Shown: piece by piece, positions 16,001 to 28,000 of the stretch
Position numbering within the stretch: the stretch's first letter is position 1
Layout of the letters: each line of letters starts with the position of its first letter
DNA from: Acidimicrobiia bacterium
Lineage (GTDB): Bacteria; Actinomycetota; Acidimicrobiia; Spongiisociales; ZC4RG35
NCBI GenBank assembly: GCA_009837815.1
Contig: VXSV01000013.1
Location: forward strand, 1 to 34,659
Length of the DNA: 34,659 nt
Reading direction: 5' to 3'
Translations under genes and position numbers: made by a program
The notes under the pieces: generated by a model
Seen by the model: the letters and a program-made list of their open reading frames with translations, nothing else
What the model was told of the DNA's origin: nothing
Databases searched by the model: none

Positions 16001-19000
16001 TCGGTGTTGCGAGTGGCCGCAGGCGCGTCGCCGCCGAAGGTCAACGGCACGGTCAACGTCTCGGTGGTGTCCGGGGTGCCCAGCCTGCGTCCGATGCTCA
16101 GGGTGAAAGTCTTGGTGTCGCCCTCCGTGACCGCCGCTGTGCTGCCTGTCAGGGTCACCGAGGTGGCGTCGTCGTCCTTTACGGTTCCGGTGGCGCTGTT
16201 AGCCGGCGCCGCCGACGGGTTATAGCCTGATCCGGTGTTCACGGTGACCGTCACCGGGCCGTTCGGTTCATCGAGGTCGTCGGCGGTGGTGGCCAGGGTG
16301 AACGTGGCGGTGCCGGACGTGCCGATGGTCACCGTCCGGCCCGTCTCGTTGGCCGAAGTGATGAAATCGGCGTTGGCGGCGTCGGTGACGCCCAGGCTGA
16401 CGGTGATGTCCGCCGACGGCGCCGGAGAGGCGGTGACCGTGAAAGAGAGCGCGGTGCCCTCCGTGACCGTGGTGGCGTCGGCGATCGAGACCACCGGAAT
16501 ATCATTGTCGTTCACCCCCACCGTTGCGGCCCGCGGCGATCCGACTCGATAGCCGGAACCGGCGGCTATGGCGGCGGTGATCGACCCTGCGGCTTCGTCG
16601 GCTTCGTCGTCGTCGGTGCCCACCGACAGAGTGGCCGTCCCGGCGGTGCCGATCGTTACCATCCGCGTCCCCGTCTGCCCGCTGGTGGCGTACGAGCCGG
16701 ATTGGGTGACGTCCACGTTCACGGTGATGTCCGCCGACGGCGCCGGGGCAGCCGTCAAGGTGAAGGTCGCTGCGGTTCCTTCGGTGACCGGCGACGAACC
16801 CGCCGCGATGGACACCACCGGCCGCGACCCGTCCTTGAGGGTGAAGTCGGCGGCGAACGCTTGGTCGCCGTCGGCGTCGTCGTCTGACACCGTGACTGTG
16901 AAGGTCTCGTCTGACTCCGTAGTGCTGTCGTCGTTGGCGACAACCGTGAACCGATATACGCCGTCGGCGTGGTTGAAGCCGGTCACCGCGCTGGTGTCGG
17001 CGACTGCCGCGCCGTCGCGGTCATACACCAAATAGTCGCCGCTCGCGCCGTAAGTGGCCGATGTGTCGTCACCCGTGTCGAGTTCCCCCGCGCCGCTCGA
17101 GGTCAACAGGGTGGAGGAGGTGAAGAAATAGACCTCCGTCTCCCCCTCGAACAGTTCCATAATGTCGCCGCCCGCGCCCGAGCCGTACAGGTCCAGAGAG
17201 TCGGAGCCGCCGCCACCCACCGTCACGGTCTGGGCGGTCTGCTCGTCGTCCACCACCACCGCCGTGACGTCGTTGATGTCGATGCCGTGATAGGCGTTGG
17301 TGTCATCGCTCGACACGACCGCCCGGTGGGTGATGGTCACCCGCTCACCTGCCGAGTCGTCGTCGCCCACCGCCTCCACCGTCACCGTCTGCGGAGTGGA
17401 CCAGATGCCCGACCCGCTCGAAGTAAATGTCAACGTGGACTGGTTGCCCGAGTTGTCCTGATCGGTGTCCACCGTCACCGCGCCCGTGTCACCGGAGGTC
17501 ACCGTAACCACCACCTCCGCGCCCGGATCGGCGGTCAGCATCACCGAGTAGGAGCCCGACGCGGCGGCGGAATGATCCTCCAACAACCCCACCAGTCCCA
17601 CGTCGGGAACCGTGATGGCAACCCCGGGAATCGGCATGTCCTTCAGGGTGAACGTCACCGAGGTGTCCGTACCGTGCGCCGCCGCTCCGCCGCCCAGACC
17701 CGTGCCCGTCGACGCGTCCAGCGCGCCGAGGGAGATGACGGCCGTCTCGCCGTCGGTCACCGTCGAAGCGTCGGCGGTGGTGAGCGTGACGGTCACGCTC
17801 GTGGCCGCGCCCGCCTGGCCGGTGAAGGTGACGGTGGCGGCGCCGCTGTTCAGGTTGGCGCACGCTACGCCGGTGGCGGCGGCGCAGGAAAGGGTGTAGT
17901 CGGTGTTGCGCATGGCGGTCCCGGCGATCGATATCGGCACCGGCAACGTCTCACCGGTTGCCAACGCACGGGGGATGGACACCGTGAACGTTGCGGTGTT
18001 CCCACCCTCGATGACTTCGGCCGCCGTGCCGGTCAAAGAAACCACCGTCGCGTCGTTGTCTACGATCGGCAACGTCAACGAACCCGTACCCAGGTTGTAG
18101 TCTGTCCCATCTGTCAAGGTGAAGGTGGCGGTTCCGGCAGAAGTGTCGGCGCTGTTTTCGGTTACGGCCACGGTCAGATCGGCCGTGGCGGCGCCGATGG
18201 CGATGCTCTCTGTGCCGCTGTGTGTGACGGCGAACCCTGTCGAACCGGCGGCGTCGAAAGTGAACGCCAATGCGGCGTTGGCGATCTGCTGATCGGACGT
18301 GACCCGAACTTTCACCGTGCCACCCTCGGTGACGCTCGTGTCGCTTTCGGGAAACGACAGGGACAGATCGGGCAAAGACGCATCGTCGATCCGGAACTCC
18401 GCGAAACTGTCGGTGGGAGTGCCCACGCCGCCGCTCAAGTCGGCGAATGTCGTCACCGTGCCGACGCCGATGTTCACCGTCTCCCCGCCGGTTTCCGCCA
18501 GGCTGTCATCGGTGGCGGTAAGTGTGATGGTGACGCTGGTCGCCGCGGTTCCGATGAAGGCGGCTGCGAAGGTCACCTCCGGCGTGCCGGTCGTGCCGAA
18601 GTTCTGACATGTCACGCCGGAGGGCAGCGGGTCCGGGCAGGCGATCGTGTAGTCCGTGCGATGCTGGGCGGTTCCGCCGAACGTGAGCGGCGCCACCAGC
18701 GACTCCGACGACTGCATCGCCCGCCCGACTCCCAATGTGAACGTCCTGGTGTTCCCCTCGGTGAGGGCGGTGGAGGCGCCGGTGATGGTCACCGACGTCG
18801 GGTCGTCGTCCCCCGTGAAGATCAGAGCGCCGGAGGGGGAAGCCACCGTGTAGCGGTCCCCGGGCGCCAGGTTGGCCTCGACCACGCTGTCGGCCTCGTC
18901 GAGGCTGTCCCCGGTTATGGGCAGGATGAAGGTCGCCGAGGAGGCGCCGCCGGTGATGGTGACCGTCTGGTCGCCCTCCAGCCCGGCGGCAACGAAGTCG

Positions 19001-22000
19001 GCGCCGGGTTGTTCGGCGACGCTCAGGTTGACGGTTAGGTCGGACAGCGGCGCCGGGTCGGCGACCACCGTCAAGGTGACCGATGCGCCTTCCGTCACCG
19101 CGTGGCGGTTGACCCTGAGGGTGATCTCGGGTGTTACATCCACCGTCAACAGCGGGGAGATGGCCAGCACCCGGTTGCTGGTTTTGGGCCCGCTGCGCTC
19201 CGTGGAGGGGTCAGTGGGGTTGCCGATGTCCGTCAGCCTGATGGGCCCGCTGTCGGTCTCCACGTATTGTTTGGTCAGCTTGGTCCCGTCCGTCCCACTT
19301 CCCCACCACACGGCCGTGTCGGCCGGAACCTCTTCACCCTTCTCGTCCCGCCCGGCGCCGCTAGCGGCCCATCCGCCGGTTCCGTCACCGTACAGTCCGC
19401 TGTTGTCGTCGGCCACTCTGGAGTCGGTTCCCAGCCAGTAGACCGGGTGGCCCGTGCCGTCGCCGGTGGGGTCGGTGTGGGTGTTGTCCCTCCCGTCAAC
19501 CTCCTCTGTGCTCAGCCAGGCCCGGAAGCCCTTGGCATAGTTCCGTATGTCGGTGTGGCCTGCCCCGACCAGCCTCTCCACGAACGTGTTGTAGAACTCG
19601 ACGTGGTCCGATGACGCCTCCGTTGGTTGGGATGTGACCGCCACCAGGCGGAAAGACTCGCCGGCGGACACGCCGTTTGGGATCAGACCCCAGTCATCGG
19701 GCACAATGTAGTGGGGGATGTCGTCGTCGCGGACCACCACCTCGAACCGCGGCCCGGCGGTCACATCGCCGTAGCCTGTCACGGCATGGGTGATCGCCGC
19801 GATGTCGTCGAACCCGTCGCCATCCTGTTCGGCGGTCACCATGACCCTCTGCGGGATGGAGTAGTTGCTCGAATTGAACGTCAGCAAAGCCTTGTCAACC
19901 GTTGCCACTGCCTGGTTGTCAGAGGTGAGACTCACCGTGACCGCGCCGGCGGGATCGGTGCGCAGCGACACCTCATAGGAGGCGGTCCCGCCCTCGGCGA
20001 TCTCCGACGTCAATGGGGTGATCCGCACTCCCTCGGTCTCCACCTCTATCAGCAGAGTGCTCTTCACGCCGGCGGCAACCTCCTCGTCCAACCCGGTGGC
20101 GGTCACTCCCACGATGCGCAGCGGGACCACCAGCATGGGGTCGGCGGTCTTGCCGTCGTCGCCGAAGGTCAGTGTGAGGGCGCCGGTCTGCGCACCTGCG
20201 CCGTCGAAGCGCACGGTCAGCTCCCGATAGGTAACTTGGAGGTTGGTGTCCGGGTCGCTGCGGGTGACGTCGGCCAGAGGGGAGGTCACCGAGAATCCCG
20301 TCCCGCCGGCGCTCCCCAGAGTGGCGTCGCCCAGAATGGTGCCCGCTGTGTCATGGGGCAGGCGCAACACCACGTCGACTGTCTCCCCTGATGTCAGCGC
20401 CCGGGCCAAGGTCACGGTGACCCCCACCGATCCGCCCTCCGCCACCACACCATCCTCGTTGGAATCGGTGAACTCCAACCCGGCGGTGACCGGAGTGGTG
20501 TTCCTGATGGTCAGCGCCGGCGCCAGCACCGTACTCTGGGGCTGGGTGCTGGTCACTGTGAGGCTGATAGTCTCACCCGGGTCGTAGTCGCCATCCTCAG
20601 CGATGGTGATCTCCCCGGAGTCGCGGGCGCTGGTGGAGCTGCTCTGCTTGTTCTTGCCGATGCTCAGGACGCCGTCGGCCAAAGTGAAGTCACTGTCGCC
20701 GGCCCCTCCGCCGCCCACCGCTTCGACGACGACTTTGATCCGCCCCCCGGCCACGGAACCTTGGGCGAGGTGAGCCGACAGCCTGACCGTCTCACCCTCC
20801 TCCGGCGCCTCCGGTTCCGCCACCAGGTAGATCGTGTCCTGTTCGGCATCCGGTTCGATCACGAAGTAAGCAGTCGTGCCGCCCCGCTCGGCGGGACGCC
20901 ATGTGGTGCCCGAGGGCGCCTTGCCCTGCCGGATCACCTCGAAGAACCCGTAGCCGCTGCTGTCGTCGTCGGGGGTGGGTAAGTCAATCGAAGCGGAGGT
21001 CTCACCGGCGGAAATGGTCAACTCCTTCTGCCCCGTTGTGATCCTGCCTGCGGCGGCTCTCGGCACGGACATTCCGTAGAAGTCGAGATTCTTCTGTTGG
21101 GGACGCCGTATCTTGACACGCACGTTGATGTTCGAAGACAGTGGGTTGGCGATGCGCGCCACCAGTTGCGCTGATGCGCCGTTTTTGACCACTCCCGGAG
21201 CGGCCGCTTCCAACCAGAGGTCGGTCACATCTGCGGGGTGGTCGTCGATGGTGACGCTCACCATCTGCGGGTCCATTGTGAGCGATGTCCCCTCCAGGTC
21301 CGAGCCGACATACAGCGTCGCTTCGCTGATCCACGCCCGAAGGGTCTCTTCGGGCTCGTCGTGGCCCACCACGCCCCGTAGCGTGTTCACCGTCACCGTC
21401 TTGGAGGTCTCGGTTGGGCCGAAGCTGACCGCAACCTGACCCCCTCCCGGCAACGGTGTGTAATCCTCTCCGGCGGTGGCCGTCCCGTCGGCGGTGTTGA
21501 AGTTCACCGTCACCCGATTGCCCGTCCCCGGAGCGCGGTCCAAGCCGATGGTGTAGGTGAACGAACCGCCTTCTGTCACCTTTGCCGGGGCCACCGTCAG
21601 CAAAGCCTTGGTTGTCAACTGCCTCTTTTCGTGGCCGTATACCTGCAGGGACCATGAGTTGACCGTGGTCGGGATTGCATTTCCGACGGTGTCGGTTATC
21701 CGAAGGGTCCAGGTCCCTCGGGGATCCTCTCCCAGATGGCGGGAAGAGCTCATCACCGTGGTTCCCACAAGATCACACTGGTGTATACCGAAAGTGCATC
21801 CGAACGGGACGCTGAGCTCCGAAATAGTTCCCGACGGCGACACCAGATCGATGTCCAGGTCCCGGAAAAAGGACGAGCTGATGTCCAGGGTCACCTCGAC
21901 ATGCTCCACAAAGCTCACCGACCCGTCCAACTGAAGAGAGCTCTGCACTGTGGGGGTCTGGCTGTCGACTGTGAACGTAGTGCTCTGGGTGGCCGAGGTC

Positions 22001-25000
22001 GACATCTCGGCGGGAAGCGGCGTCCAGGCCACCGCCAACGCCACCGCCCGTTGGGCGTCCACCACCCCGAACCCGAACTTGTGGCTGTAACGGTAAGTCT
22101 GGGAAGGGTAGCTGTACTTGGAAGCGCCGTCCGCCCAACTGCTGTCAGTGCTGCTCACCACCCGCGCCGAATCTGCCAGGATCAGCTTGGTGTCACGCCA
22201 CGACAGCTCGCGGTTGGCCGCCCGCACCAAGGCCGCCACCCCCGAGACGATCGGCGCCGACGCGCTGGTTCCGCTGAATCCCATCCAGTACCGGTTGCGG
22301 GACAGGGTGGCGGCGATCCCCCAGCGGCCCGGCCCGTTGTCGGTGGGAGCGCACACCCACAGGTTGGGACCCCGGTTCGAATGGGTGTAGATGTCGCCTT
22401 GATCGTCCACGCCGCAGACCGCCACCACACCCCGATAGTTCAGATAACGGTCATAGGAGGTGTAGTCCCCCTCTTGGCCATTGTTCCCGGCCGATGAGAT
22501 CTGCAGCGTTCCCCGACCGCCGTCCCCGATGGTTCGGGACATGTCCAGCGCCGCTCGAATCACCGCCGGCAAAGTTGTTACAGGGGTTACCTTGATCGGA
22601 CCCCAACTGTGGTTGCGGATCGAGACTTCCCCGGCGTGGAGGGAGAACGCCTCCACCAGCCCGGCCAGATCGGCGATCCTGCCGTCGGGGCTGAAAGCCT
22701 GATAGGCGGAGATGGTCGCCCGGGGAGCCACTCCCACTATGCCCACCCCGTTGTCCCGCGCGGCGATGATTCCGGCAACCTGGGTGCCATGATCGGTGTC
22801 CTGGATCGGCAGGACGTCGGCGGGGTCCCCGAAGGCGCTGCCGCTTGTGTCCAGGTCGAAGTTCTCTCGCAATTCGGCGTGCCGATAGTCGATGCCTTCG
22901 TCAACGACCGTCACGGTGACGCCGGCGCCTTTGGTGGTTGTCCAGGCATCGCCGAGGTTGATGTCCTCCCCCTGGGCGCCTCCCAGCTGTCCGGCGTTGT
23001 GCAAGTACCACTGGCAACCGAACAGGGGGTCGCTGACACCCTGTTGGGCGGTAGGGCATAGACGCGCCTTCCATTCGTAACCGGGCGCGGTGTGCCACAG
23101 GGTCAGGAACTCTCCCGTGCTTTGGGGGTTGTTGAACTTGACGTTGAGATAGTAGGTCCCGGCGTCCAGAACCTCCCTGATCAAGAAGGTGTGCACGGTT
23201 TCCGACACACGGTCATGGGTGTCCTGGTAGACACTGACGGCCAGGGGGTCGCCGTCGGGGTTCTGCAACTCCACCACCATCTCGTCGATCCGGCTGCTGC
23301 CGCTCCATTCGATCGGTGTCCGCTCCGTCAGATCCAAGCGGAACAGTGCGTCGGAGTCGTGAGCGGCGGTTCCGCCTCCCACCACGTGCCTCGGCAGGTT
23401 GACCGCTTCGCCGCGGGTGGGCGCCGGCCCCGGAGACTCGTTCACATACAGAGAGTAGGGTTCGTCCCTCAGTTGAAGACCCTGTACGAGCTGGATGTAG
23501 TACGTTCCCGCAGGCAGAGAAGCGCGCAATGCGACTTGACTCCCGGCGGGTTCCAAAAAGCCCGGGCGGTGTGGTGTGACCAAGTTGCCTGAGGAGTCGA
23601 GTATCTGGCCGAATATGTCGAATGAAGGAAGTCCGACATGTGCGGAGATCGTGGTCGCAGTGGGAAGATACAACTCGAAGAAGTCGCTGTCCGGAGTGAG
23701 GACAGTGGCAGTCAGTTGACCGGCGGTTTTGTCCCCCAGCATCACCGTGCGGGCATCCGAGCGGCCGGTGGTGTCCTCAGACAGATGCAAATGCAGGGTG
23801 TAGTTCCCCGTGCCGTTCCACAGATGGGTGAAGCTCGCCGCTTCGGGGCCCGGGGTGACCTTGAAGAAGTAGGTGCCGGGGGTGATGGCGCCGAACAGTG
23901 TGAAGTTGTTGGGATATTCTTCCCCTCCCCCTTCGTTGTTGTGGGTGATTCTCGGGCTTCGACTGGTTCCGTCGCTGAGGGTCAACTCACCCAAAGTGTC
24001 GGTGTCGCCGGTCGTCCGGATGACGTATTTGGAAGTCGTGGTGACGGTGAAGGTGTAGAAATCGACATCTGTGGCCGAGCTCAACGCGGCATGCAAGGGC
24101 ACATCGCTGTGGAGCGTGGCCGCCCCGGCGACCGTGGAACCCGCTTCGGCCGGGGTGGCAGCCACAGCAGCCGACCAGTCGCCGGTCAGCGAAGCAGTAC
24201 GCGCCCTCACCGCCACGTCGTATGATGTCCCGTCGGTCAACCCGCTCACCGCCGCGGCCAGGCCGTCGCCCTTCCACGCATCGGCCACTACCGTCCAGGC
24301 GGAGTCGTCGTTCTTGGAGGTGGAACTCGACTCGATGTGGCGGACGTCATAGCCGACAATCCCCGCCGCGGGTGTGGGCGGCGCCCAGGCGACCGTCAGG
24401 GACCCCTCGCCCGCCACCACATGCCGGACCGTCGGCGCTGCCAACGACTGCGGCAGATCGTCGTCGATGATGGCGAAAGTGGTGGGGCGGACCTGGTGGG
24501 CGCCGCCGCCGTCCAGGTTCGACCAGTCGCCCGTGGTCAGGGCGCCCAGGCCCACTGTGACTGTCTCGTGGTTTCCCTCGTCGGTGGTGTCCTGCGTAGC
24601 TGTCAGAGTGACGGACACGGTCCGGCCTCCCGAGGTGAAGGTGATGGTCGGATCGGCGGGATCGGAGAAGTCACAGGTCACGCCCCCCGCGCATGTGGTG
24701 GAGAGGGTGTAGTCGGTGCCCGCCGCGGCCGTCCCCTTCAGGTCAAGCGCCACCGTCAGCGATTCCGAGCCTTCCATGGCTCGTCCCGTTTCCACGGTGA
24801 TCACCTTCTCTCCGCCGTTCTCAGCGACGGCCGCCGCCCCGCCCACCACCGTCAATGTCACCTGCGTCGGGTCCTGGTCGATTATGCCTATGTCTCCGGA
24901 TCGGCGGTTGCCGGCTGCGATGGTGTAGTCGGCGGAGGATGGGGGAGTGTCGAGCTCGACACGGAACTGCTCGCGGGCCGCTTCATCGAGGCGATCTTCG

Positions 25001-28000
25001 GTGACGTTCACTGTCCCCACCGCGGTGGTGCTCCCGGCCGTCATGGTGACCGTGGCGCCGCTCAGGGCCGCGTAGTCGGCGTCGCCTTCGGCCAGGGGGG
25101 CGGCGCTCCCATCCAGGGTGCTCACCGCGATGCCCTGGTCGAACGACGACGCCCGGTCGGCGGTGACGGTAAACGACGCGGCCGCACCTTCCTCCACTGT
25201 GGTCGCCCCCCCGGTCCAGGCGATGCTCATCTCCGGGCGGTCAGCGTCGTCGGTGATCGTCACCTCCGCCGCCGTGGCGACCCCGGCCTGCACCGTCGCG
25301 GGCAGCGCGCCCAGGGAGATTGTGAACTTCTCGTCCTTTTCGTAGATGTCGTCGTGGGTGGTGGACAGCATGGTGGCCGCCGAAGAGGTCATGTTGGCCG
25401 GGATGACAAGACCCGAGATCGGGGTGTAATCGGTGTTTTTGGTGGCGGCGTCGTCGGTGAAGGCGAGCGGAATGGTGATGTCTTGGGACTGCGCGGCGCT
25501 GATGGTCACGCTTACCGCCACCGACCCGCCCTCGGTCACAGAGGTGGGCGCCACCACCAGGTCGACGGTGGGATCCGAGCTCACCGTGAACACCGGCGAC
25601 AGGGCGTAGAGCGGACCGGACTCGCTGCCCGCCCGGCTGCCCTCGGACCATGGTGAGAAATCCCAGGCGTCGCCGCCCGCCGTGGCCGCCCCCGCCGCTC
25701 CGTGCCCCACGTCGGTTGGCGCCCCCAAGAAAAGGTTCTCGCGAGTCTCGCACGATTGGCCGGTCCCGGTGAACGGATCACGGTCGATGGTCTCCGCCGC
25801 GCCGGACTCCGAGCGTATGTTCGCATAGTGGAACCGGTTCTCAAGCGCGGTCTTCTCTCCGGCGGAGAGATCCCCAAAGGCGCACAGCTCAAAGTAGTTG
25901 GCGGCGTATTTCCCGCCGCCCAGCCAATAGGTCGGCACCCCCGATGAGGAAACCGTGGTGGATCCGTCCACCCACCCGGACCCGTCCCACAACCCGTTGT
26001 GCACACGGGCCGACACGGCCTCGGTGGAGCCAAACACCTTGAACCGGTGGGCGTGGTTCCCTAGGTCGTCATGGGCGCCGGTGGCCGACGCCGCGGCCCG
26101 CACGAAGCGGTCGTATTCTCCGATCGCCGTCGCAGTGGCGTCGCGGGTGGTCGAAGTCCTGAACAACAGCCGGAACCGGTCCCCGACAGCCAAACCCGAC
26201 GGAACCAATCCCCAGGTGGTGGGTACTTTGACCACCATGTCGTCGTCGACGATGGTCACCTTCACGGTGCAGGTGGTGGAAGAAGAACAATGCGGCGGGG
26301 ACGAGTCGAACACACCGGGAGAAGCGGTCAACGTCACCGTGAACGTCTCATCGCCGTCTGCGACATTTTCAGAACACACTGTGATCACATTCAGCGAATG
26401 CTCTGTCTCTCCGGAGGTGAGCGTCTGAGCGGCGGGCGCGTCGTTGTCGTAGTCCACACCCGCCGTCGAACAATCCGATCCGCCGGTGGCGGTTCCGTCC
26501 GCGAACGTCACGCTCACCGACGCGCCCGCCCGTGGATCACCCTTCAACCCGATGCTCGCCGAACCCCCCTCCTCCGGAACCCACACCCCCGCCGGAACGA
26601 ACACCGGCTCCAAGGTGTGGCCGTATATCTGCAGGGACCATGAGATGACCGAGGTCAGGATTCCGCTTCCGACGGTGTCGGTTATCCGAAGGGTCCAGGT
26701 CCCTCGGGGATCCTCTCCCAGATGGCGGGAAGAGCTCATCACCGTGGTTCCCGAAACATCGCATTCATGCACGAAGAGCTGGCATGTGAACGGGACGCTG
26801 AGCTCCGAAATGGTTCCCGACGGTGACTCCAGCTCGATTTCCAGGTCCCTGAAAGAAAAGGCGTTGATGCCCAAGGTGACCTCGACATGCTCCACAAAGG
26901 TCACCGACCCGTCCAACTGAAGCGAGCTCTTCACCGGGGTCTGGTCGGCAACTATGAACGGAGTGTTCTGGGTGGCCGAGGTCGACATCTCGGCGGGCAG
27001 CGGATTCCAGTCCAGGGCCAACTCCACGGCCCGTTCGGCGTCCACCACCCCGAACCCGAACTTGTGGCTGTAACGGTAGGTTTGCGAAGGGTCGCTGTAC
27101 TTGGGCGCCCCGGTCTCCCAGCTGCTGTCAGTGCTGTTCGCCACCCGCGCCGAGTCGGCCAGGATCAGCTTGGTGTCACGCCACGACAGCTCACGGTTGG
27201 CGGCCCGCACCAGAGCCGCCACCCCCGAGACGATCGGCGTAGAAGCGCTGGTTCCGCTGAAGTCCAGTTCATAGCCGGCTTCGGGTTTTGTCGTGGCGAT
27301 CCCCGGGCGAAAATCGCCCTCGGTGGGTCCGCACACCCACAGGTTGGGACCCTGGGTGGAATAGGGGGCATGGGCACCCTGGTCGTCCACACCGCAGACC
27401 GCCGCCAGGCTGCGATGAGTCAGATAGGGGTTGAAGGAGCTGTGTCCCCCCGATTGGCCTTCGTTTCCGGCCGACATGATCTGCAGAGTTCCCCGGTTGC
27501 CGTCCCCGTCGGTCATAGAGGTGTCGAGGGCCGTCTTCACCGCCGCGGCCAATACCTCTCGAGGCGCCACCTGCACCGGAGTCCAACTGTGGTTGCGGAT
27601 CGAGACATCCCCGGCGTGGAGCGAGAACGACTCTATCAGCCCGGCCAGATCGGTTATCAGGCCGTGGACATGGAAAATCTGGTAGGCGGAGACGGTCGCC
27701 CGAGGCGCTACACCGACCAAACCTTTCTCATTGTCCCGCGCGGCGATGATCCCCGCCACATTCGTCCCATGATCGTTACCTTCCAGCAGCTGCTCCGCCG
27801 GGTCTCCGAACGCGCTGCCGCTTCGGGCCAGATCGAAGTTGTCCCGCAAATCGGGGTGCAGGTAGTCGAGACCATCGTCGACGACGGTCACAGTGACCCC
27901 GGCGCCTTTGGTGGTCGCCCATGCTTCACCGAGATTTATGTCCTCCCCCGGGACGCCTCCCCGCTGCCCGGTGTTGTGCAAATGCCATTGACAGCCGTGC

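Larger units (their letters stand above)
9990..21610 (-). repeat. Calx-beta repeat array
   Basis: About 3870 residues are made of roughly 25 Calx-beta-like repeats of 105-150 residues, counted by eye. Each has a Val-Thr-Glu-Gly (or Glu-Gly-Gly/Glu-Gly-Thr) early motif, a middle Asp-Tyr segment and a closing Val-x-Asp-Asp-Asp. Several repeats are diverged, and the second copy of the unnamed domain interrupts them. Calx-beta domains bind calcium and act as rigid spacers or adhesion modules. Here they would project or extend the protease part. Confidence 0.85.
21620..24450 (-). other. Subtilase module 3, intact triad
   Basis: Within the giant protein (about residues 2763-3705): FN3, three PPC-like domains, subtilase (about 3256-3573) and P domain. 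Catalytic boxes are Val-Val-Asp-Glu-Gly (Asp3279), Asp-His-Gly-Thr-Gln-Val-Ala-Gly (His3316) and Ser-Gly-Thr-Ser-Ala-Ser-Ala-Pro (Ser3491). Long DNA stretches are identical to module 2, so the duplication is recent or homogenised. Confidence 0.88.

Noticed and set aside
16969-19038. 689-codon open frame on the plus strand
   Set aside because: This is another shadow of the Calx-beta repeats. It has no motifs, and its start lies inside a repeat unit.
9772-21610. RTX toxin or type I secretion substrate
   Set aside because: The characteristic Gly-Gly-x-Gly-x-Asp nonapeptide rows are absent. The repeats are Calx-beta-like, and an N-terminal Sec signal is present.
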